Source: Methanobacteriota archaeon
Lineage (GTDB): Archaea > Thermoplasmatota > Poseidoniia > Poseidoniales > Poseidoniaceae
Length of the DNA: 13,164 bases
Direction: 5' to 3'
Assembly: GCA_009936765.1 (NCBI GenBank)
Contig: JAACDL010000108.1
Span: forward strand, 1 to 13,164
The position numbers and the translations under genes are program-made. The number at the start of each line of letters is the position of its first letter. Within the stretch, counting starts at the first letter, position 1. A model generated the notes under the pieces. That model was not told the DNA's origin. It was given only the letters and a program-made list of their open reading frames with translations, and did not search any database. Below, in pieces: positions 1-8,112 of the stretch.

Positions 1-332
1 AGAGATGATACATCAAAATCACACCCAGCGGCATCGAGAATTCTTTCACCTACTAATTCGTCACCCATTATACAATCATCTTGCAAACATAGCCCAAATT
101 TAGTACGCCCTCGCCTACCTTCAGAGTCGCGAATTAGTTGGCCAGAAATTTCGCTGGAGCCTTTCTCCATAGAAACTAGCCCTGCAGCGGTTTCAATGAC
201 TGTAGATTTACCACATCCATTCTCACCAGAAAGGCATACAACTTCTCCGCTGTCTATCGAAACTGACCAACCATCTAGTACCTGGGAACGTCCTCTTCGG
301 ACGGTCACCTTTGACAGTTCGATGATTCCCAT
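1..332 (-). CDS. ABC transporter ATP-binding protein, N-terminal part (cut by window edge)
   Basis: This is the first 110 codons of an ABC ATPase, the subunit that hydrolyses ATP on the cytosolic face to drive a membrane transporter. The ATG at 332-330 is the only usual start codon before an in-frame stop at 362-360. Visible motifs are a Walker A loop (GENGCGKST, residues 36-44) and a Q-loop (LCLQDD, Gln84). The signature motif, Walker B and H-loop lie beyond the left edge. The short N-terminal strand pattern (IIELSKVTVRRG...VLDGWSVSIDSGE) is typical of the family. Substrate cannot be told from this fragment; small CcmA-like ATPases are one possibility, without specific support. It is divergent from the rhomboid gene with 54 bases between the two starts, and no convincing TATA box is visible in that gap for either gene. 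Confidence 0.9.
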   Translation of the reverse strand, partial: MGIIELSKVTVRRGRSQVLDGWSVSIDSGEVVCLSGENGCGKSTVIETAAGLVSMEKGSSEISGQLIRDSEGRRGRTKFGLCLQDDCIMGDELVGERILDAAGCDFDVSS

Positions 333-352
333 TAGAAGTTCCGAGCGACCGC

Positions 353-385
353 ATGGGCTTCAAGCCGCCGCCTCCTCCGCCCTAA
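353..385 (+). other. Possible 10-codon upstream ORF ending in six prolines
   Basis: An ATG in the gap between the divergent ABC and rhomboid genes opens a 10-codon frame reading MGFKPPPPPP, followed by TAA at 383-385. It ends one base before the rhomboid ATG at 387. Polyproline runs are known to stall ribosomes unless relieved by IF5A/EF-P, so a leader-peptide role is conceivable. The same bases also form a GC-rich purine/pyrimidine tract (C-rich on this strand, GGAGGAGG on the other), which could by itself produce the proline codons. No ribosome-binding site or promoter was seen for it. It is recorded as a candidate only. Confidence 0.15.
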
Positions 386-386
386 C

Positions 387-1298
387 ATGGAGGAGGTATT
401 ATTCGGCCTGTGGATCGTTGCGATCATCGGCCCTTTAGCCTGGTCCTGGTACCATAAAGCATCGATTGCCATGGCCATGACATTATCACTTCTCTTTGGA
501 TATATTGTCCAATTAATGTGGGGATTCATTCTTGGGAAATATACCTCCGATTGGTGGGAGTTGTATATTCGTGTATTCATGGTCCCTGCTTTGGTTGAGA
601 ACGGCCACTTTCATACACTGATTACCAGTGGTTTTGTTCACTCTTGGAACGACCCTCTTCACGTCCTTGGAAATATCATAATTATCGCGCTAGTTGGTAT
701 ACCATTGGAGGAGAGGTTAGGCAGGGGTAGATGGCTGATTTCTTACATGATCGGTTTATTTGGAGGTTCACTGGCTTGGACCTTGGCAAATGGTGGGTCG
801 TTTACCCCAGCACTAGGGGCCTCTGGTGCAGCGTTTGGCATACTTGGCGCATACCTTTGCGGTTGGCCTGAAGATGAGGTGTATTTCCCACTGATTTTAA
901 TCCGGAAATGGCCGGTTCAATTAATTGCATTATTCTACTTTGGATTTGAGATTTTCAAGGCTTGGCAGGTATATGGATTATCCGAAGTTAGCCACGTTGC
1001 ACATATCGCTCATTTCGGCGGATTTATTCTCGCATATGCTACTCTTCCTCTTTTGAAGAAAGGAATCGAATGGGAAGGCGAAGTGGAGATTACTGAAATC
1101 ACTCAAGAAAACCCCTTTGAAGGCGTCGACGACCTAGTGAAAAGACTTCACGAGGAAGGCGATCAAAAAGAGACTAGGCAAGCTTGGTTAGAAGAAATCG
1201 CAGATAGAGCATCTTGTCCAATTTGCGACGGTAGTTTGCACCTCAAAAAGATGAGAATCAGATGTGTTGCTGACTCATCTCATGTATCATGGCCCTGA
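387..1298 (+). CDS. Rhomboid-family intramembrane serine protease with C-terminal zinc knuckle
   Basis: Rhomboids cleave transmembrane substrates inside the bilayer with a Ser-His dyad. The 303-residue protein shows the family signature: GASG with nucleophile Ser146, the helix motif AHFGGF with catalytic His209, and HVLGN (His92, Asn96) matching the HxxxN oxyanion motif. Hydrophobic segments lie near 3-20, 27-49, 92-106, 115-134, 146-161, 175-192 and 203-223. This suggests a 1+6 arrangement: an extra N-terminal helix before the six-helix core, leaving the C-terminus in the cytosol. The last 80 residues are charged and contain Cys277-x2-Cys280, Cys293 and His299 (CPIC...C...H), a probable zinc knuckle and uncommon for rhomboids. 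The ATG at 387 is chosen because hydrophobic sequence starts directly after it. The stop codon lies inside a hairpin, and the subtilase gene follows 71 bases on. Natural substrate unknown. Confidence 0.92.
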   Translation: MEEVLFGLWIVAIIGPLAWSWYHKASIAMAMTLSLLFGYIVQLMWGFILGKYTSDWWELYIRVFMVPALVENGHFHTLITSGFVHSWNDPLHVLGNIIIIALVGIPLEERLGRGRWLISYMIGLFGGSLAWTLANGGSFTPALGASGAAFGILGAYLCGWPEDEVYFPLILIRKWPVQLIALFYFGFEIFKAWQVYGLSEVSHVAHIAHFGGFILAYATLPLLKKGIEWEGEVEITEITQENPFEGVDDLVKRLHEEGDQKETRQAWLEEIADRASCPICDGSLHLKKMRIRCVADSSHVSWP

Positions 1299-1313
1299 GT
1301 CCCGTAGGGACTC
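1297..1313 (+). repeat. Perfect hairpin GAGTCCC-GTA-GGGACTC at the rhomboid stop
   Basis: Seven perfect base pairs close a GTA triloop; in RNA a further U-G pair with the T of the stop codon can extend the stem. The stem contains two bases of the rhomboid TGA stop. No T-run follows, so it does not look like an intrinsic terminator. It may act as a 3'-end stabiliser or processing site. It shares the core CCCGTAGGG with a second hairpin 32 bases downstream. Confidence 0.7.
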
Positions 1314-1344
1314 GGATTCACCCAAGGTTCATGTGTCATGCAAA

Positions 1345-1359
1345 CCGCCCGTAGGGCGG
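1345..1359 (+). repeat. Hairpin CCGCCC-GTA-GGGCGG just upstream of the subtilase start
   Basis: Six perfect G/C pairs close a GTA triloop; after one A-G mismatch two more A-T pairs can extend the stem (1342-1343 with 1361-1362). It has the same CCCGTAGGG core as the hairpin at 1297-1313 but different outer arms. It ends ten bases before the ATG at 1370, so in a transcript that runs through from the rhomboid gene it would sit across the initiation region of the subtilase. It could tune translation or mark an mRNA processing site. Confidence 0.65.
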
Positions 1360-1369
1360 GTTGGAATCA

Positions 1370-4300
1370 ATGAGAGACGTTAAAGCGCTACTTTTGGTTA
1401 TGGTTTTCCTCATCGCAGACATGTCAGCACTTGCATCTGCTGAACCGGTTTCAACTGAAGAAACCGTAGTGGAAGCGGATGACCGGATGCCATTAAGGGG
1501 AAAAAGAATGGCATCTGAAGACTACGGTTGGTGGTTCTCTTACGGGCCAGATTCTAATTTCAATGGGATGGATGATCGTCTAGAAAAAGTGATGGCGGGC
1601 CAAGAATCAGTATCTTCAACCGCAATAATCGGCGCTGATGGCCTCAAGACTGTGGCGATAGTAGTGGATTTCGCTTGGCATCCAGGTCAGGACGAAATCG
1701 ATGAATTGGTAGCAGTTCTTCGTAGCCATGGTTGGGAAGCAGATGGTTCATGGTTCCAAGTAATGGATTCAATCGACTCAATTGTAGTCGATCACGTTCC
1801 AGTCAGTTCATTAGTCGAAATTCTAGCTTTAGAATCTGTAGTCGTAATCGAAATGCAGAACCTCATGGATATGCATCTAGAGAGTGCAAACCCGGCAACT
1901 AGAATCCTGCCATCTGATGTTTACTCAGGCACTGTTTACGATAGAGGTTACACAGGTGAGAATGTCGTAATCGCCGTATTGGATAGCGGTGTAGACAACG
2001 AACATCGTTCTCTAAACGACTTCGATGATCAAAACGATGCACCTGATTTGGATGCTAATTCCTATGATGACCAGAAGTGGGTGGGTGGCTATGATGCAAC
2101 TTCACAAGCATCTAACCCGGATGGTTCACAAGACCCAGACGACGGCCAAGGGCACGGAACTCACGTTGCGGGTATTGCACTGGGGACTGGTGATTCTTCT
2201 GCTGTTCACGTTGGTGGCGCACCTGGTGCTTTCTTAGTCGATGTCAAAGTTCTGACCGATAGTGGTGGAACTAATTCACAAAACTCCCTCAATGGAATTC
2301 AATGGATGATTAACAACAAAGATACAGATTGGGGTAATGGTGCAAAAGGAATCGACATTGGACAGATGTCCTTCGGTTCAATCGGTACACCTCTGAATCC
2401 AGATGATACCGGAGACAACGGTTCAGGTGCAGAATCACGCCTTGTCAATAACGCAACCTATGACCACGGTATTGCATGCATTGTCGCAGCGGGTAATGAC
2501 GGTAAGCAACGAATTGCTTCGCCGGGTAGTGCAGATGGAGCAATCACAATTGGTTCTGCAGACAACTCTGATACAATTAACAGAACTGATGATTTCATGG
2601 CATCTTACTCTAACTCAGGTCCACGAGACACCGATAATGACGATGATGATTGGGACGAATTAAAGCCCGATATTACCGCATATGGTAGTGGAATATATTC
2701 TGCTTCGGCGGCCACGGGGACATCCTTACCCGGAACTCCAAGGCCAGAAGCCGACAATTCTTACGAATCCAAAGATGGGACTTCCATGGCTACTCCACTA
2801 GTTTCTGGAGTGGTAGCTTTAATGCTCCAAGCCAACCCGGATTTGACACCTGTGGAAATCAAAGATATTCTTCGGAATTCAAGCGAGGAGAGGGGAGGCG
2901 CTTCAGAATCTAGCGTTTCAGAACGTTGGAATAACGAATGGGGCTTCGGACTTCTCGATGCTTCTTGCGCTGTCGATATGGCGTTAGAGCGTTCATGTAC
3001 TCCTCTAAACGGTGGCGGAGGTGGAGTCGTTCTCCCTCCTGATAACAGCACCGCCGAAGGAGTAGAAATCGAAAGTCTCAACAATGGAACTTGGTTTGTG
3101 GCTGGAGATATAACAAGGATATCAGGTAGTGTAATTGCTAACAGCGGCCCTTGGGATGATGTTGACATTAGAATAACCCAATATTACGAGGAAGACGACG
3201 AAGTAGTCCTTCTGGATTGGACCACTGCAGGAGGCGATATCGATTCATGGTATCTTGATGTTCTAATCAAAGATGAATGGTTCGATCTTGATGAGACTAT
3301 TGTAGTAATCGAGGCTAATGCAATGGGAGATGGCGATCTCGTATCGAGTGACGTCAGGTGGGGATATATTGGGCGAATGAGTGTCTCATTCGGTTCACCT
3401 TCCTCAGGTTCAGTTTTGTCTGATACTGTCACTTTCACTGGAACAGGACAAGGGGTAGAGCCTAGTAATTTGATGTTCAGAGTAGACTCTGGCGAATGGG
3501 AAGAGGTTCATACCTTCGATGATACAGACAATTACACACAGGACTGGTCATTTACATGGAATTCAAATGAAGTCGGCGATGGGTCTCATAAAATCTCGAT
3601 AAAACTAGTCAATGTTAGTGGTGATGAATCAGACGTAGTGCGTCGAACATTTACCATTGATAACCTACCTGCTGCTCCAGAATTAAGGTTCCAAGGGACA
3701 GTCCAAATTTACGACCAAGATTTGCCAGCAGAAAGTGCGGTTGCCGGAACGATTCTCGAGGTCCATTTCAGTGTGGTTAACACAGGAGATGCCGACGCAA
3801 TCGACCTTCATCTGAAATTAGATGCACCTGGTTCAGAATCCAGCACTTATCCTAGCGAAGGGAAATTACCCCGAGTAGATCAGGGCGAGACGATATCTGT
3901 AATTTTGTGGTGGTGGGCTACAGAGGCCGGCATTCACGATGTTACAATTCAAATTGACCCTAATGAGGCCATGAATGACGACCAAAGCGACAATGACTAC
4001 ACATTCTCGTTCGAAATCGAAGAAAGACCGGTCGAACCAACTCTTCGTTTCCCAACTAGCGCAATTACGACCTCGTCTCCAATACCTTCACCAACTTTAG
4101 ATGCCGATTCGCCTAAACCCTACACAATAACTGTCAGAGTTGACAACATGGGGCAAACAGATGCAACCAATGTCAAGATGACACTTTCCACATGGGATGA
4201 TGACTGTACAGCAAACACCTGTTGGCTTGTAGGAGATACTAGAACAATTTCAATAATTCCAGGTTCAACCAGCTCCTCTGGCAACGGCAAAGCCCAATTC

Positions 4301-6286
4301 ACACACATTCACGACTCGGTTGGAGTTGTAAAGCACAAAATATTGCTAGAAGGAAACGGAGTAGAAGATCAATATTCTGAATTAAGATTCACAGTAATAG
4401 TTGATGAATACGATATTGGCGCTAAGACAGGATTAACAATCTCTGAAGGAGAGTCAGTTATCGGATTCGTTGGAATCCCTGACAGTGTAGAGGGTGAAGA
4501 TGGTGGCGGATTATTATTCACTACAATAGATGGGGAACTACATGCTAGAACTCTAACAGCTAGATTTGGAATGCCGGGGGATACCCTCATTGAAAGGAAT
4601 TGGGCTGGCGAGTTTGCATTTGTACTCAGAGATGACAACCGAGTTCATTTAGCATGGACTAAGAGATTTGATGATCAACAAGGTTACACTATGGCCGATA
4701 TCGGGATGGCAAGTATTGGATTGCTAGGTGATGTGTCAACATCGACTTCCCACCTTACACCTCTCAAACAATCTGAAGGAAATTACTGGGGTCTTGACCT
4801 GTCAATAAGAGGAGATGAGATTGTATTAGCCGGTTATCATCGAGATATATCTACAGGAGGTTCGTGGAATGACATCACCAATATCTTCATGATTCACAAT
4901 GATGATGCTAAGTCATCTAATGGATGGACAACTAGAATGAATGTATTGACAGATGTCGACATTAAGCCACAAGATGGAGATTCCATCGCTGTGGCTATTG
5001 GACAGGATGATATCCATATACTGTATCAATCGATGAGAGATGACGTGACTGGAATTGAAAGAGTTGGTCTTTTCTATGCTCACGGTGTAATCTCTCAAAC
5101 ACCGTTTAATTTCCAAGCGCCAGCAGGTGATGATGCTAGTATTCCTGAAATGCTAGTCGTAGAAGACGGAGACGACGACATACTTGTCGCTGCATGGATA
5201 GAAGGTAATGGTCGTTCATCGAAACTAATCAGTGTTGTACAAAACACGATTTGGTCAATCGATGAAGTTCAGAATATCTCTTCACCAGGTGCTACAAATA
5301 TCATTATGATGCGAACTACCGAAGAAGACATCAAGATTTATCATGATGAAATTGGAGTATTGGGGCCAGTCACAAGATATGGTATGTACACTCTGGGTGA
5401 TGACAAAATAGGTCTCTCAAACCTGATAGCAGAAGGTCATGTTATCGGAGCGGGATCGATAGGTGACGACTCGATTGTAATCATGACTTCACCATCTGGC
5501 CAAATTAGTGCAAAGAAAGTAGCCTACGGCAATCCGGGTGGCGATGATGGCGCAGATCCTAGTATTCTGGAATACCTACTAAGTCCTCTACCGGGAGATA
5601 CTCAAGAAGAGAAGTTGACATCTCTTGCCATGATAGGTGGTTTCCTAATCGTGTTATTTGGTTCAGTGCTAGTCATTCTAAAGCGCTCACATCGCCAAGA
5701 AGATGAGATTGAAGTGTCTGCAGAAAGTGGAGACCTGGAATTACTTATTGAGACAGAAGAGGACGATGGAGCACTAATTGCAATTAATACAGATGGCTCT
5801 GATGAGTTGGTGATAAGTATCAGCCAACCAAAGGTCGTACTAGACGATGAATTGGAATACGAAACTCCAGATTTATCATCGGAATTAGAAGCTAAGGTTG
5901 AAGCTGGAATTGCTTCTAAGAGGTTAGAGCGCAGAATGAAGAGGAAAGGGGATAGAGAAGCGAAGGAGAAATTCGATGAGATTTCCAAGAATCTACCTCC
6001 GATTCCTCTACCTGGTACGATTAACGATAAGCCATTACCAATTCTTGTAGATTTACCTCCGTTGCCTATGCCGCCAGCCCCTGGTGAATTACCACTACCT
6101 GAATTAGGCAAATTGCCTCCTTTACCACTTCCAACATCTGGTAAGTTACCACCCCTACCATTGCCGGCTATGCCCGCTCCAGAGAGAAAAGTCACTTGTG
6201 GCTCATGTGGGGCAGGAATTACTGTCAAAGATATGACCTTGAGAAAGATGGATTGTCCGATCTGTTCAGAAATCATTCAGATGTGA
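1370..6286 (+). CDS. Giant membrane-anchored subtilisin-like protease (S8) with CARDB domains, Pro-rich cytosolic tail and zinc ribbon
   Basis: This is a 1638-residue secreted subtilase with one C-terminal anchor. Residues 1-24 form a signal peptide ending in ASA. The propeptide has a Ca-loop-like DSNFNGMDD segment (61-69) and an I9-like part (about 92-163). The S8 domain (about 194-540) carries Asp205 (VLDSG), His262 (GHGTHVAG), oxyanion Asn376 (AAGND) and Ser472 (DGTSMATP), so it should be active. A Gly5 linker leads to two Ig-like sandwiches, two CARDB-like domains (about 770-888 and 890-1020) and a beta-propeller-like region (to about 1410). The TM segment is 1416-1437, followed by KRSHR. 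The cytosolic tail has an acidic part, a basic helix, LPPxPxP repeats (1542-1605) and a zinc ribbon (Cys1610, 1613, 1629, 1632). At least eight N-x-S/T sequons are exposed. ATG 1370 is preferred over the in-frame TTG at 1361 because it begins a clean signal peptide. Codon use matches its neighbours. Confidence 0.93.
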   Translation: MRDVKALLLVMVFLIADMSALASAEPVSTEETVVEADDRMPLRGKRMASEDYGWWFSYGPDSNFNGMDDRLEKVMAGQESVSSTAIIGADGLKTVAIVVDFAWHPGQDEIDELVAVLRSHGWEADGSWFQVMDSIDSIVVDHVPVSSLVEILALESVVVIEMQNLMDMHLESANPATRILPSDVYSGTVYDRGYTGENVVIAVLDSGVDNEHRSLNDFDDQNDAPDLDANSYDDQKWVGGYDATSQASNPDGSQDPDDGQGHGTHVAGIALGTGDSSAVHVGGAPGAFLVDVKVLTDSGGTNSQNSLNGIQWMINNKDTDWGNGAKGIDIGQMSFGSIGTPLNPDDTGDNGSGAESRLVNNATYDHGIACIVAAGNDGKQRIASPGSADGAITIGSADNSDTINRTDDFMASYSNSGPRDTDNDDDDWDELKPDITAYGSGIYSASAATGTSLPGTPRPEADNSYESKDGTSMATPLVSGVVALMLQANPDLTPVEIKDILRNSSEERGGASESSVSERWNNEWGFGLLDASCAVDMALERSCTPLNGGGGGVVLPPDNSTAEGVEIESLNNGTWFVAGDITRISGSVIANSGPWDDVDIRITQYYEEDDEVVLLDWTTAGGDIDSWYLDVLIKDEWFDLDETIVVIEANAMGDGDLVSSDVRWGYIGRMSVSFGSPSSGSVLSDTVTFTGTGQGVEPSNLMFRVDSGEWEEVHTFDDTDNYTQDWSFTWNSNEVGDGSHKISIKLVNVSGDESDVVRRTFTIDNLPAAPELRFQGTVQIYDQDLPAESAVAGTILEVHFSVVNTGDADAIDLHLKLDAPGSESSTYPSEGKLPRVDQGETISVILWWWATEAGIHDVTIQIDPNEAMNDDQSDNDYTFSFEIEERPVEPTLRFPTSAITTSSPIPSPTLDADSPKPYTITVRVDNMGQTDATNVKMTLSTWDDDCTANTCWLVGDTRTISIIPGSTSSSGNGKAQFTHIHDSVGVVKHKILLEGNGVEDQYSELRFTVIVDEYDIGAKTGLTISEGESVIGFVGIPDSVEGEDGGGLLFTTIDGELHARTLTARFGMPGDTLIERNWAGEFAFVLRDDNRVHLAWTKRFDDQQGYTMADIGMASIGLLGDVSTSTSHLTPLKQSEGNYWGLDLSIRGDEIVLAGYHRDISTGGSWNDITNIFMIHNDDAKSSNGWTTRMNVLTDVDIKPQDGDSIAVAIGQDDIHILYQSMRDDVTGIERVGLFYAHGVISQTPFNFQAPAGDDASIPEMLVVEDGDDDILVAAWIEGNGRSSKLISVVQNTIWSIDEVQNISSPGATNIIMMRTTEEDIKIYHDEIGVLGPVTRYGMYTLGDDKIGLSNLIAEGHVIGAGSIGDDSIVIMTSPSGQISAKKVAYGNPGGDDGADPSILEYLLSPLPGDTQEEKLTSLAMIGGFLIVLFGSVLVILKRSHRQEDEIEVSAESGDLELLIETEEDDGALIAINTDGSDELVISISQPKVVLDDELEYETPDLSSELEAKVEAGIASKRLERRMKRKGDREAKEKFDEISKNLPPIPLPGTINDKPLPILVDLPPLPMPPAPGELPLPELGKLPPLPLPTSGKLPPLPLPAMPAPERKVTCGSCGAGITVKDMTLRKMDCPICSEIIQM
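5993..6166 (+). repeat. In-gene tandem repeat encoding LPPxPxP motifs in the subtilase tail
   Basis: Four LPP[IL]P[LM]P motifs start at residues 1542, 1562, 1582 and 1593 of the subtilase. The first two units are exactly 20 residues (60 bases) long and share a second PLP block; the third is shortened to 11. Two copies of GKLPPLPLP (6107-6133 and 6140-6166) are identical in protein but differ at nine of 27 bases, in eight of nine codons, all silently. The repeat lies on the cytosolic side between a charged helix and the C-terminal zinc ribbon and is a plausible polyproline-II docking segment. Confidence 0.75.
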
Positions 6287-6291
6287 TTACG

Positions 6292-8112
6292 ATGTGTGGC
6301 ATTTTTGGTTTCATTGGAGATAGGTCTGCAGCACCTTTGCTTGTCGAAGGTTTACGTCGATTAGAATATCGTGGTTACGATTCTACTGGTCTAGTAGTCA
6401 AAAACGGCTCATTACAAATGTACAAAAAAGTAGGTAAGGTGACAGAGTTATCCAAAATTCTACCAAATCATATCGAAGGAGATACAGGTATCGCTCACAC
6501 TAGATGGGCAACGCATGGTTCGGTAACAGATACAAATGCACACCCACATCTAAATCGTGATGAGTCTATCGCAGTAGTTCATAATGGTATAATAGAAAAC
6601 TTCCGCAGTCTTAAGGAGAGATTGGAAGCCAGAGGTATGCCTCTAGTTTCAGAAACAGACTCAGAAGTTCTTGTACACATGATTACTATCGGTATCGAAT
6701 CTGGTCAAGAACCACTAGAAGCTGTAAGGCAAACACTGAACAGAGTAACTGGGACTTGGGGTCTTTGTGTTCTATTCAAGGAGCACGATCTGATAGTTTG
6801 TGCTAGAAATGGTTCTCCTTTGATCATTGGACAAGGGAACGGGGAATCTTTTGTTTCATCAGACCCACACGCATTATCACACCATACTCAGAATATGTTC
6901 ATTTTAGAAGATGGCGATATGGCCATATTAACCAGAAATGGAATCGAAATATCGAAACTTGATGGAGGAAGTTCGTCTACTAGTTTGACAGTCTTAGAAG
7001 ATGAATGGGGTGAGGCAGACATGGCCGGTTACCCTCATTACATGCTGAAAGAAATCCACGAACAACCTGAAGCATTACGAAGATGCATAAGCGGTAGATT
7101 GGATAAAGCAAACGGAAGTGCAAGATTGGGTGGACTAAAACTAGAACCAGTTCGATTGAGAAATGCACCACTAGTCCGCTTAATTGGATGTGGCACTGCA
7201 TTGAATGCTTGTAAAATCGGGCAATTGGCGATAGAAATCTTGGCAAGGATTCCAGCAATTGCACACGTCTCTAGTGAATTTAGATACAATGATCACGTAA
7301 TCAACCCTAATGCAATACATTTCGCAGTATCACAATCTGGTGAAACTGCAGATACTCTCTCCGCTGTCAAGGAAATTCAACTCAAAGGTGGCGAAGTTCA
7401 CGGTATAATCAATGTTGTAGGTTCTACCATTGCTAGATTATGTGGCCAAGGAGTATACATTCATAGCGGACCTGAACAAGCAGTAGCGTCAACCAAAGCA
7501 TTCACCAATATGGTGGCATCTTTGTTGTTATTCGCTATAAGAATTGGAAGAACCCGTTCTTTCTCCAGGGAAAGAGGCAGAAAAATCATAGAGAGTTTTG
7601 AGGAGATTCCTAAATTAATGGAGTCTTATCTTTCCAATCCAGGACCGATTGATGAAGCTGTTGAATTGGTAAAGAATGCCAAGAGTGTGATGTATCTTGG
7701 TAGAGGACTTTCTGCTCCCGTTGCTAGTGAAGGTGCTCTAAAAATGCTAGAATTAGCTTACATCCCATGTCTCGCTTATCCTGCAGGAGAAATGAAACAC
7801 GGCCCAATTGCTTTGCTTGAAGAGGGAAGTCCAGTCGTTGTAATTGCTCCTAATGACAAACACAGAGAGAAGACAATAGCCTCAATGCATGAATGCAAAG
7901 CAAGAGGTGCTAAGATAATTGTAATTCATGAAGAAGGGGACATCATTTCTGACGAAGCAGATGTCGCAATATCAATTCCTTCTTGTGATTCTCTTCTTTC
8001 TCCTCTTCTTTCGGTCTTGCCTACACAACTGATAGCCTACAGGACGGCGCTTGCTTTGGGATGTGACGTAGATAGGCCACGTAATCTAGCAAAATCAGTA
8101 ACAGTCGAATAA
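6292..8112 (+). CDS. glmS: Glutamine--fructose-6-phosphate aminotransferase (isomerizing)
   Basis: GlmS makes glucosamine-6-phosphate from fructose-6-phosphate and glutamine in the cytosol, the entry to UDP-GlcNAc and hence surface glycans. The 606-residue protein has the full layout. The glutaminase domain starts MCGIFGF, so Cys2 becomes the N-terminal nucleophile after Met removal; it also shows AHTRWATHG (69-76), NAHPH and HNG (97-99). The first SIS domain has CGTA (300-303), SQSGET (347-352) and ASTKAF. The second SIS domain has EGALKMLE (Lys484, Glu487) and GEMKHGP (His503). The C-terminus NLAKSVTVE contains Lys601. Length matches E. coli GlmS. Ala303 replaces the Ser of the E. coli sugar-phosphate site. 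The start at 6292 is fixed by the required Cys2, although the frame is open back to 6196. It begins five bases after the subtilase stop, which suggests co-transcription. No riboswitch or ribozyme fits in that gap. Confidence 0.98.
   Translation: MCGIFGFIGDRSAAPLLVEGLRRLEYRGYDSTGLVVKNGSLQMYKKVGKVTELSKILPNHIEGDTGIAHTRWATHGSVTDTNAHPHLNRDESIAVVHNGIIENFRSLKERLEARGMPLVSETDSEVLVHMITIGIESGQEPLEAVRQTLNRVTGTWGLCVLFKEHDLIVCARNGSPLIIGQGNGESFVSSDPHALSHHTQNMFILEDGDMAILTRNGIEISKLDGGSSSTSLTVLEDEWGEADMAGYPHYMLKEIHEQPEALRRCISGRLDKANGSARLGGLKLEPVRLRNAPLVRLIGCGTALNACKIGQLAIEILARIPAIAHVSSEFRYNDHVINPNAIHFAVSQSGETADTLSAVKEIQLKGGEVHGIINVVGSTIARLCGQGVYIHSGPEQAVASTKAFTNMVASLLLFAIRIGRTRSFSRERGRKIIESFEEIPKLMESYLSNPGPIDEAVELVKNAKSVMYLGRGLSAPVASEGALKMLELAYIPCLAYPAGEMKHGPIALLEEGSPVVVIAPNDKHREKTIASMHECKARGAKIIVIHEEGDIISDEADVAISIPSCDSLLSPLLSVLPTQLIAYRTALALGCDVDRPRNLAKSVTVE

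Noticed and set aside
1297..1313. Hairpin at the rhomboid stop as an intrinsic terminator
   Set aside because: No T-run follows the stem, and archaeal termination relies mainly on T-rich tracts.
1361..1369. TTG start for the subtilase at 1361
   Set aside because: It adds three residues before a clean signal peptide and would start inside the base of a hairpin; ATG 1370 is simpler, though this is not proven.
5602..6276. 224-codon antisense ORF opposite the subtilase tail
   Set aside because: It is a shadow of the Pro/Leu-rich coding strand: low-complexity Gly/Ser/Asn content, no motifs, and the sense gene is clearly real.
6196..6291. In-frame 32-codon extension upstream of glmS
   Set aside because: GlmS needs Cys directly after the initiator Met; only ATG 6292 gives MCGIFGF. 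The extension overlaps the subtilase zinc-ribbon codons.
7195..7203. Ala303 in place of the GlmS phosphate-site Ser as a sign of lost activity
   Set aside because: All other catalytic and binding motifs are intact, and CGTA forms occur, as I recall, in actinobacterial GlmS, so this is natural variation.
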